A DNA stretch of 32,654 nucleotides from an uncultured Oscillospiraceae bacterium (GTDB lineage Bacteria > Bacillota > Clostridia > Oscillospirales > Acutalibacteraceae), in contig CAJUSM010000031.1 of assembly GCA_910588935.1 (NCBI GenBank), forward strand, positions 1 through 32,654, read 5' to 3'. Below, one piece after another: positions 1 through 7,021 of this stretch (position 1 is its first letter; the number at the start of each line of letters is the position of its first letter). The notes under the pieces are model-generated. The model did no database searches, was not told where the DNA came from, and was given only the letters and a program-made list of their open reading frames with translations. The translations under genes and the position numbers were made by a program.

Positions 1-1
1 C

Positions 2-1567
2 CTTGGCCACTACTTTCGAGGGCTTTCTGGCCAGGACATGGCCGGCATCGACGATATCGGAGGTCAAGTGATTCCCCAGGGAGAAGATAGCAATCTAAAG
101 GGCCTTACCGGAGAAAATAGGAACGGGCCTTTCTATCACTATGTTCTGGGACGTCTAGGCGCCTCTCTGGCCGCTATCGATCCTTGCAAAAAAGGCCGCT
201 GCATGTGCGAGGTATTCGGCGCCTATGGCTGGCAAGAAGGGGTAAAGCTAGAGAAGTATTTAGCCGACCACTTTATGGTTCGAGGCGTTAACCGCTTTGT
301 TCCCCATGCCTTTTCTATGAAGGAGTATCCTGACCCAGACTGCCCCCCTCATTTCTACGCCCATGGCCATAACCCTCAATACAGACATTTTGGCTGGCTA
401 ATGGCCTATATGAGCAGGGTAACAGAGCTAATCAGCGGTGGGCACTGTGTATCTGATGTGGCGATTCTTTACCCTGCGGAGTCGGACTGGGCAGGGGAAA
501 CCACGCCCTTAGAGCAGATCGCTGTTCCTTTGGCCGACGCCCAAATCAGCTATGATTTTATTCCTGCCGACGTTTTTAGTCAGCGGGAGAGGTATAAAAC
601 CTCAATGGACAAGGGTCTCGTTATAAACCATCATCATTACCAAGTTCTTATCATTCCTGGCGCACAAACCTTGGCCCCGGCATTTATTCAAGCCTTGCCA
701 GAACTGAAAGCAGCCAGATGTCAGTTACTTCTAGTGGGCCAATGTCCAGAAAACTTACCAGAAGAAATTTGTCTCTGTTCGCCAGAGGAACTCCCTACCC
801 TTCTCCAGAATCAGGGCATTCCCAGCATCTCTATTGCACCAGCCAATTCTCGGGTGCGCTGCCTGCATTACCATGCACAAACAAACCGTTATCTTTTTAT
901 TAATGAGGGCACTGAGGTATTCCGGGGCAAGATTACAGTTCCCAGTACTGGTCCTTGTTATTGCTACAATGCTTGGGACAATCGCTTAGAAGAGATGACA
1001 TGGGAGCACGCTGACAACATCACCACCCTTTTTGTAGAACTAGAGCCAAGCAAAAGCCTTATTGTGATATTCGATACGCCAGACTGCCCATTGGCAAAAC
1101 CATTGAGACCGCAAGGCCGGCGGAAACTATTAAATGATGGCTGGCAGCGGTCTTTATGTAAGGCGACCGATTATCCCATATTTCAAGCAGAGCAGGATAT
1201 TTCCTTGCCAGACAAACTAGCAGCTGAACATCCAGAATTTTCAGGATATATCCGCTACCGCCGCCAGCTTACCTGCTCCAATCCAGAAGAGCCTATGGCG
1301 CTTGAGATTAGCCAGGCCTATGAAGGTGTAGAACTCTTGGTAAATGGCAAGAGCCTTGGCATTCAGATTTGTGCTCCCTTCCGCTATGACTTGACTGGGC
1401 ACTTACTCGCAGGAACTAACCAACTAGAAATCCAGGTTGCTACTACTCTAGAGCGGGAGAACATAAAGAACGTTAACCCTATTATGGCATCTATGGGCTT
1501 TGCCAGCACGGAGCCTACCACTCCCTCTGGAATTAGCGGCCATGTAGAATTGATCTGTTGTGAATAA
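2..1567 (+). CDS. Glycoside hydrolase, C-terminal part (possibly GH106-like rhamnosidase); 5' truncated
   Basis: The reading frame is open from the first bases of the window. An in-frame Met lies at 38, but coding sequence continues upstream of it, so the gene starts outside. The visible ~520 residues include an Asp/Glu-containing region (AGIDDIGGQV near the start, then EVFGAYGW and RGVNRFVPHAF), as in large TIM-barrel glycosidases. A beta-sandwich resembling the GH2/GH106 sugar-binding domain follows near the C-terminus (GVELLVNGKSLG, then NQLEIQV). The GH106 assignment is from general resemblance only; a GH2-like or GH42-like enzyme is possible. A GH78 alpha-L-rhamnosidase lies 10.5 kb away, which fits a strain using plant or host glycans. 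No signal peptide can be judged because the N-terminus is missing. The gene converges on tadA and the two share a hairpin terminator. Confidence 0.7.
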   Translation, partial: LGHYFRGLSGQDMAGIDDIGGQVIPQGEDSNLKGLTGENRNGPFYHYVLGRLGASLAAIDPCKKGRCMCEVFGAYGWQEGVKLEKYLADHFMVRGVNRFVPHAFSMKEYPDPDCPPHFYAHGHNPQYRHFGWLMAYMSRVTELISGGHCVSDVAILYPAESDWAGETTPLEQIAVPLADAQISYDFIPADVFSQRERYKTSMDKGLVINHHHYQVLIIPGAQTLAPAFIQALPELKAARCQLLLVGQCPENLPEEICLCSPEELPTLLQNQGIPSISIAPANSRVRCLHYHAQTNRYLFINEGTEVFRGKITVPSTGPCYCYNAWDNRLEEMTWEHADNITTLFVELEPSKSLIVIFDTPDCPLAKPLRPQGRRKLLNDGWQRSLCKATDYPIFQAEQDISLPDKLAAEHPEFSGYIRYRRQLTCSNPEEPMALEISQAYEGVELLVNGKSLGIQICAPFRYDLTGHLLAGTNQLEIQVATTLERENIKNVNPIMASMGFASTEPTTPSGISGHVELICCE

Positions 1568-1601
1568 AGATGATACCAGTGCTGTGATCTCGCGAATACA
1601 A

Positions 1602-1643
1602 AAAGCATGGAGACACCCAGATGCTATGGTGTCTCCATGCTTT
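1602..1643. terminator. Bidirectional rho-independent terminator
   Basis: A perfect 16-bp stem (1602-1617 with 1628-1643) closes a 10-nt loop. An A-run lies on the left and a T-run on the right, so it can end transcription of both the glycosidase (+) and tadA (-), which converge here. Confidence 0.9.
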
Positions 1644-1648
1644 CATAT

Positions 1649-2113
1649 TCACTTTTTGCGCAGCTTCTTAAAAAAGTCCTTTAGCAGGTTTCGGCATTCC
1701 TCTTCCATATACCCTGGAAACACTTCTGGCTTTGCCGCCCCTGGCAGGGAGAGGCAGTTTGCAGCAGATCCGCAACAGCCAACGCCAAAGTCATCGGCAC
1801 CATAAATAATTCGAGAAATATGGGAGTTTACTGCCGCTCCCGCGCACATTGGACAGGGCTCAAGGGTAACATATAAATGGCAATCTGTCAGTCGCCAGCT
1901 GCCTAAAGCCAGGCAAGCTTGGGAGATCGCCTCCATCTCTGCATGAGCTAAGGCGTTCTGTAATGTCTCCCGCTGGTTGTAACCCTGACCTAACACTCTT
2001 CCATTGCGGACAACTACCGCCCCTACTGGAATTTCACCCTGCGCCGCTGCCTTAAGGGCTAACTTCAAAGCAAGTTCCATAAATCGTTTTTCAGGAATAA
2101 ACGCAAGCTCCAT
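1649..2113 (-). CDS. tadA: tRNA-specific adenosine deaminase TadA
   Basis: TadA deaminates A34 to inosine in the anticodon of tRNA-Arg(ACG), in the cytosol. From the start used here the protein is 154 aa, the usual TadA length. The zinc/catalytic motifs are present: HAE at about residues 57-59 and PCPMC at 86-90, with AVVVRNGRV between. The frame is open to 2179, but the extra N-terminal residues overlap the upstream protease gene and look non-native. The Met at 2113 begins the conserved helix 5 bp after the upstream stop codon. No strong Shine-Dalgarno precedes it, so translational coupling to the upstream gene is likely. A hairpin terminator lies 6 bp downstream. Confidence 0.93.
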   Translation of the reverse strand: MELAFIPEKRFMELALKLALKAAAQGEIPVGAVVVRNGRVLGQGYNQRETLQNALAHAEMEAISQACLALGSWRLTDCHLYVTLEPCPMCAGAAVNSHISRIIYGADDFGVGCCGSAANCLSLPGAAKPEVFPGYMEEECRNLLKDFFKKLRKK

Positions 2114-2117
2114 TGGT

Positions 2118-3380
2118 TTACAAAACAAACATGAACGCTGTATATCCCAGCACAATAAGGAACAATCCCCACAATGCAACAGATTTCATATAGCAAGCCA
2201 ATGCCTCACCGGTTTTTAAAGGCTGCATGACTTGGGCTTGATTCACTTCCCTCATTTGACTTTTTCCAAACAACTTTTTGCGGCACAAAACAATCAAAAG
2301 GATCAAGGAAAGCGCTCCTAGAATTATGGGGACCAGCATTAAATACTCTGCAAAAACGTCAGCCATGCTCTCTCCCACCAGTAGGGCAGCATTCTCATTT
2401 ATCACCGAAATACCATTATTTAGCGCGTGGATAGCCACAGTGAGCCACAGATTCTGGGTTTTGGCGTATACATAGCCCATAGCTAAACCAGCGATGGTAG
2501 CAAACACCACATTAGGCAGCATTAGGTGGGCCATACCAAACACCAAAGCCGAGCCCACTATTGCAAAACCTGTTCCATACCGGCTTAAAGAGGAATACAG
2601 CACTCCTCGAAAAGCAAACTCTTCCATAACAGGTACCAGAATGGCAACTACAGCAAACTGAAGCAGAAAACCGCTAAAACTGTGGTTCGGGTTTAACGAA
2701 ACATCTCCTGCACTGGAACTCATCCCTATAGATTTTAGCAATTCCTCCAAAGCTATGGCAGGAAAGTTTCCTGCCAGGCATACGCCTAGCCCGCTGAACA
2801 CACACAATAGCCCAGTAAAAAAACCCGGTTTTTCAAAGCGGAAGAACTCACTCCAACTGAGGCGGCCAGCCCACATATAAATTAAACAGGGCAAAGCAGT
2901 ACAGACAGGAGAAATAGCAGCGGATAGCCAAAGCATTCCCAAACCATCCTTTTGCAGGTCAATTCTGAAGGCTGTGAGTATTAGCGAAAGAGCTACTGGA
3001 AACACAAAGCTAAGGGCAGTTTGAACCATTACAAGTACAGCTGCTAGGTTCAACCGGCGAAGACTCCCAGATTTCCTGGGATCCTTATTGAGCAGAGAAA
3101 AGGTTGGGGCCGCTTGGGGGGGGGGATAAACCGCAGCCTGCGCCGAGGAAGGATAGTCCCCTTGCCATATTTGAACAGGCGCCCCCAGCTGCGCAGGGTG
3201 ACAGGAAAATGTTGGTGGAGGATAAACCGGCTGATATCCTTGAAATCCTTGAGGAGATGCTCCTGGCTGAGGTTGCCAGCCTGGGCCAGGCTGGCTCTGG
3301 ACAGGGTTGGGAGCTTCGGCAGAAGCGGGGAACACAGCTGGATAATTATATATTGTAGGCTTGTAATAAGACTGGTTCAT
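2118..3380 (-). CDS. CPBP-family intramembrane metalloprotease (CAAX protease type) with Pro/Gln-rich N-terminal tail
   Basis: The protein is 420 aa. Residues 1-105 form a Pro/Gln/Tyr-rich tail that should be cytosolic. About eight hydrophobic segments follow from ~110 to the C-terminus. The CPBP (Abi/CAAX) signature is clear: EEFAFRG at 253-259, a His near 285 (AHLMLPN) and HALNN at 318-322, the expected zinc-site residues. Family members process or sort membrane proteins, modify peptides or give bacteriocin self-immunity; the substrate here cannot be told. The gene is upstream of tadA and nearly touches it. The tail is coded partly by a C10 homopolymer (3116-3125), which makes the N-terminus prone to frameshift. 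The start has GAAGG 5 nt upstream. Confidence 0.88.
   Translation of the reverse strand: MNQSYYKPTIYNYPAVFPASAEAPNPVQSQPGPGWQPQPGASPQGFQGYQPVYPPPTFSCHPAQLGAPVQIWQGDYPSSAQAAVYPPPQAAPTFSLLNKDPRKSGSLRRLNLAAVLVMVQTALSFVFPVALSLILTAFRIDLQKDGLGMLWLSAAISPVCTALPCLIYMWAGRLSWSEFFRFEKPGFFTGLLCVFSGLGVCLAGNFPAIALEELLKSIGMSSSAGDVSLNPNHSFSGFLLQFAVVAILVPVMEEFAFRGVLYSSLSRYGTGFAIVGSALVFGMAHLMLPNVVFATIAGLAMGYVYAKTQNLWLTVAIHALNNGISVINENAALLVGESMADVFAEYLMLVPIILGALSLILLIVLCRKKLFGKSQMREVNQAQVMQPLKTGEALACYMKSVALWGLFLIVLGYTAFMFVL
3116..3125. repeat. G10 homopolymer inside the protease coding region
   Basis: Ten consecutive G on the + strand (C10 on the coding strand) encode the Pro-Pro-Pro near residues 86-88 of the CPBP protease. 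Tracts of this length are prone to slipped-strand indels, which here would frameshift the gene before its first membrane segment. Confidence 0.85.
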
Positions 3381-3424
3381 ACGACCTTCACTGTCCTTTC
3401 ACAGGAAAACAGGAAATTCTGTTT

Positions 3425-5317
3425 TTACATAATACTGCATACTCGCCTGGCAAAGTCCGCAGGATCGTCAATGGCCACACCTTCAATGAGCAAGGCTTGG
3501 TCATAAAGGATTCCGGCATACAGCTCTAGGCGTTCCCGATCGTTTTCCAACAAAGCCTGAAGTTTTTGAAATACCGGATGTTCCGGATTCAGTTCCAGCA
3601 CCCGTTGGGCTTTAATTTTTTCACGGGCAGGCATAGAGTTTAGCACCTTTTCCATTTCAGTAGAGATCGCCCCCTCTGTGGAAATACAAGCAGCATGAGA
3701 GCGCAAGCCGGCAGAAAGCTTCACTTCCTTTACTTTGCCCTCCAAAGCCTGAGCCATAGCCTCCAGCAGAGATTTATTGGTTTCAGCGAGTTCATTAGTG
3801 TGCTGCTTTTCTTCCTCGCTTTCCAGATCTAGGCCCTGGTCAGAGATGTTCTTAAACTCTTTATCATCATACTTTTCAAGCACCTTTAGGGCAAATTCAT
3901 CTACATTGTCGGTAAGCAGCAGTAGCTCATAGCCCTTCTCCTTTACCGCTTCGGCCTGAGGCAGCGCCAAAATACGTTGGGCAGACTGGCCGCAGCCATA
4001 ATAAATATAGTTTTGATCCGGCTTCATGCGGGAAACATATTCAGCCAAAGTAGTGAGCCGCTCCTCGTGAGAACTGGTAAACAGCACCAAGTCCTTTAGC
4101 TCTTCCTTCTTTTCTCCATAGTTGTCGTACATACCGTATTTCAGCTGCAGGCCGAAGCTGCCAAAGAGGGCTTCGTACTTTTCACGGTCATTCTGCAGCA
4201 TGCTCTTTAGCTCGCTGGCAATTTTCTTTTCCAGGCGGTTGGCAATCAGCTTAAGTTGACGGTCGTGTTGAAGCATTTCTCGGGAGATATTCAGAGAAAG
4301 ATCCTGAGAATCAACTAAGCCACGAACAAAGCTAAAACAGTCCGGCAGCAGATCCGGGCATTTATCCATAATCAGTACGCCGCTTGCATAGAGCTGTAAC
4401 CCCTTTTCAAACTCCCTGGTATAGTAATCATAAGGGGCGGACTGAGGGATGAATAACAAAGCTGTATAGGTGGCAGCTCCTTCGGTAGAGCTACGGATTA
4501 CCCGCAGAGGATCCTGCCAGTCAAAGAATTTCTCTTTGTAAAAGCCGTTCAACTCCTCATCACTTGTTTCAGAACGAGCCTTTTTCCAAACAGGAATCAT
4601 ACTGTTTAAGGTTTCGGTTTCAAAATACGTATCGTATTCAGGAGCCTTGCCATCCGTACCAGTGCCATCTTTCACCCGACTCTTTTTCATCTCCATCCGA
4701 ATAGGGTAGCGAATGTAGTCGGAATAGCGCTTAACTAACTGACTAAGCTTATACTGCTCCAAAAACTCACTATAATTTTCTTCTTCACCATCGGCCTTAA
4801 TGGTTAGGGTAATTCTTGTACCTCGTTGATTCCAACTACTTTCTACAATTTCATAGCCCTCTAACCCGGAGGACTGCCAAGCCCAAGCTTGGTCGGCTCC
4901 ATAAGCCAAACTCTCCACCACTACTTTATCACTAACCATAAAAGCGGAATAAAATCCAACGCCAAATTGGCCGATAATATCTACGTCATCTTTCTTTTCG
5001 TTGTTCTTTTTAAACTGAAGAGAGCCACTTTTGGCGATTACGCCTAGGTTGTTATCCAGCTCTTCCCGTGTCATTCCTACACCGTTATCGGTAATGGTCA
5101 ATGTACGGTTATCCTTGTTGGCATCAATTTGAATAAAGAAATCATCCCGGTTCAGGCCGGTCTCCTTAGCTTCTACGCTATGATAATAAAGCTTATCAAT
5201 GGCGTCGCTGGCGTTAGAAATCAACTCGCGAAGGAAAATTTCCTTGTGAGTATAAATGGAGTTGATCATCAAATCCATCAGGCGCTTGGATTCTGCTTGA
5301 AATTCTTTCAGTGCCAT
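3425..5317 (-). CDS. htpG: Molecular chaperone HtpG (Hsp90)
   Basis: A full-length bacterial Hsp90, 630 aa. The N-terminal GHKL ATPase motifs are in order: ELISNASDA (~31-39), DNGVGMT (~77-83) and GQFGVGFYSAF (~116-126). The middle domain contains SLNISREMLQ, and a C-terminal dimerisation domain follows. It is a cytosolic ATP-dependent chaperone for stress-labile clients. It has its own good promoter about 70-98 bp upstream and an AAAGGAAG ribosome site at rather long spacing. No CIRCE element was seen. It is separated from the CPBP protease gene by 44 bp, so read-through into that gene is possible. Confidence 0.97.
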   Translation of the reverse strand: MALKEFQAESKRLMDLMINSIYTHKEIFLRELISNASDAIDKLYYHSVEAKETGLNRDDFFIQIDANKDNRTLTITDNGVGMTREELDNNLGVIAKSGSLQFKKNNEKKDDVDIIGQFGVGFYSAFMVSDKVVVESLAYGADQAWAWQSSGLEGYEIVESSWNQRGTRITLTIKADGEEENYSEFLEQYKLSQLVKRYSDYIRYPIRMEMKKSRVKDGTGTDGKAPEYDTYFETETLNSMIPVWKKARSETSDEELNGFYKEKFFDWQDPLRVIRSSTEGAATYTALLFIPQSAPYDYYTREFEKGLQLYASGVLIMDKCPDLLPDCFSFVRGLVDSQDLSLNISREMLQHDRQLKLIANRLEKKIASELKSMLQNDREKYEALFGSFGLQLKYGMYDNYGEKKEELKDLVLFTSSHEERLTTLAEYVSRMKPDQNYIYYGCGQSAQRILALPQAEAVKEKGYELLLLTDNVDEFALKVLEKYDDKEFKNISDQGLDLESEEEKQHTNELAETNKSLLEAMAQALEGKVKEVKLSAGLRSHAACISTEGAISTEMEKVLNSMPAREKIKAQRVLELNPEHPVFQKLQALLENDRERLELYAGILYDQALLIEGVAIDDPADFARRVCSIM

Positions 5318-5386
5318 CTTTGTAAAAAGACTTCCTTTCTTTTACCACCGGCAAATTCGGGGCGTAGTATTATAGATTTGGTGAAT

Positions 5387-5415
5387 ATTATACCACATAG
5401 TGTTGCAGGATTCAA
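5387..5415 (-). promoter_or_regulatory. Sigma-A promoter of htpG
   Basis: On the minus strand TTGAAT (5410-5415) is followed by a 17-bp spacer and TATAAT (5387-5392), with an extended -10 TGG. It lies about 70 bp upstream of the htpG start codon. Confidence 0.75.
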
Positions 5416-5697
5416 GGGGCCTAATAAGGAGTTCGGCATAGCCGTATTAAATCAGGACGCCTGAATATCTGTTGGCAAAGCCCGCAGGGCTTTCTTTGCG
5501 CAGTGTTGCCGAAATTTCATTTGGACCTATGTCCTTTTTACTGGCCGGGCAAACCTGTGACAAAATTACATGATCGTGCGTTCAAGCTTTACGATGCTTG
5601 ATACCATTTGCTAACAGGGATGATCTTAAGATCACCGCACCAGCCTTATCTTTTTCTCCGCCTATAGGCTATAGCAAAAAAATATGTAAAAATCACT
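5416..5697. other. Intergenic region between htpG promoter and cyuA-like gene
   Basis: No gene is supported here. It contains a GCCC/GGGC hairpin near 5478-5496, a perfect 14-bp palindrome at 5621-5634 and a 10-bp palindrome at 5660-5669. None has a clear leftward T-run, so termination of the cyuA-like transcript is not certain. The palindromes could be regulator sites. Confidence 0.4.
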
Positions 5698-6978
5698 TTA
5701 ATCACAACGTTCCGTCATAATTTCTAAAATGGTTTTGTCGGTCTGACGCATTCCCTTCGTGGCCAATACCCCGATGTTAGCAATGGTATCATCTACATTT
5801 TTAGTTACAATACCATCGCCACTTTTAAACTCCTGGCTAGCGCGGTACATGTGATAACCCAAAATTCCCGCATCCACACTAGCCGCGATTTTTGCTGCAC
5901 AGGATGGCTTTGCCCCATCACATATCGTACCGCTGATAATGGCCACCGCGTTGACAATTGTATGGGCAACCGCTTCAAAACTGCCATCCAGCAGATAGGC
6001 AATCCCTGCCCCTGCTCCTACTCCCGCGCTAACAGCGCCGCAGTATGCAGATAGTCGACCAATCCCACTTTTTTGCTGTATGGTGACCAAATCGCTGACC
6101 AACAGCGCTCGGTATAGCTTTTCTCGGCTTACATTCAAATGCGCTGCATACCGGGCCAATGGAACCGAAGCGGTTATCCCCTGGTTCCCTGAGCCAGAAA
6201 GGATCACCACTGGCAATTCACATCCACTCATTCTGGCATCACTGCCCGCAGCCGCCCAGGCTTTTGCCTCATTTTTGATATCTACCGGATAATCATGCAG
6301 CAGTATAGAGCCGATATTTGCCCCCCAATTCTCCTGTAGTCCCACTGTCGCGATGGCAGTATTGCAAGTAAGTTGCTGTTCCAAGAGGTCAGACAGCTTT
6401 TCTAAATCTACCGTATCGGCAAATTCCAAAATATCCGCTACCCTCAGGCAGCTCTTATTCTCCAGGCCGTCCTCTGAAGAATCAGTTATGACCTTTTCCA
6501 GTAAAACCCGGTTATCCCGTTCCTCCCGAACAATATTACTATGACTATTTGCAATATGCACCAAAGCACTGTGCCCGCCTGCCCAGCCAGTAAGACGTAT
6601 ATCCAACATACGAGGGCTGTCTCCGCAAACTACCTGGATCGGTACTTTTTGAAGAAACTGGGCAATTTGCTGACGTTGCTCTTCGGTAACCTCTGCCAAC
6701 ACCTGCAGTTTTTTTTCAGGATCCCCTACCGCCGCTCCTGCAGCAACCGCAGCCTTGATCCCTTTCTGGCCGCCTGTATTAGGGACAATTACACTTTTTA
6801 CATTTTTTATAATATTCCCAGAAACCTCTGCCAAAATTCGTTCTGGCTCAGCCCCGAGCACCTGCCGAAGACGGGCCGCGCAATAGGCAAGGGCAATAGG
6901 CTCTGTACAGCCTGTAGCAGGCACCAGTTCATCTCTTAGCAGGTCGATATATGCATTTGTCACATTCTTTGCCAACAT
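5698..6978 (-). CDS. L-cysteine desulfidase-like protein (CyuA/UPF0597, serine dehydratase alpha-like)
   Basis: The protein is 426 aa, typical for the UPF0597/CyuA family. These are iron-sulfur enzymes that break L-cysteine into pyruvate, ammonia and sulfide. Family motifs seen are TGCTEPIAL near residue 22 (C24 is a likely cluster ligand), a lysine-rich NIIKNVKSVIVPNTGG, the GSGNQGITASVPLA loop, YCGAVSAGVGAGAG, and GTICDGAKPSC with two more candidate cluster cysteines. AAGGGAAGGG precedes the start. The gap to the upstream M16 peptidase gene is only 43 bp, so they may be one transcript that supplies and then breaks down amino acids. The exact substrate is inferred from the family. Confidence 0.85.
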   Translation of the reverse strand: MLAKNVTNAYIDLLRDELVPATGCTEPIALAYCAARLRQVLGAEPERILAEVSGNIIKNVKSVIVPNTGGQKGIKAAVAAGAAVGDPEKKLQVLAEVTEEQRQQIAQFLQKVPIQVVCGDSPRMLDIRLTGWAGGHSALVHIANSHSNIVREERDNRVLLEKVITDSSEDGLENKSCLRVADILEFADTVDLEKLSDLLEQQLTCNTAIATVGLQENWGANIGSILLHDYPVDIKNEAKAWAAAGSDARMSGCELPVVILSGSGNQGITASVPLARYAAHLNVSREKLYRALLVSDLVTIQQKSGIGRLSAYCGAVSAGVGAGAGIAYLLDGSFEAVAHTIVNAVAIISGTICDGAKPSCAAKIAASVDAGILGYHMYRASQEFKSGDGIVTKNVDDTIANIGVLATKGMRQTDKTILEIMTERCD

Positions 6979-7021
6979 GATTTTTCCCTTCCCTTAATAA
7001 GCATCTATTGTTTTATTATCT

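Noticed and set aside
5621..5634. 14-bp perfect palindrome upstream of htpG, as a CIRCE-type element
   Set aside because: It lacks the CIRCE sequence and its 9-bp spacer, and it is far from the htpG promoter.
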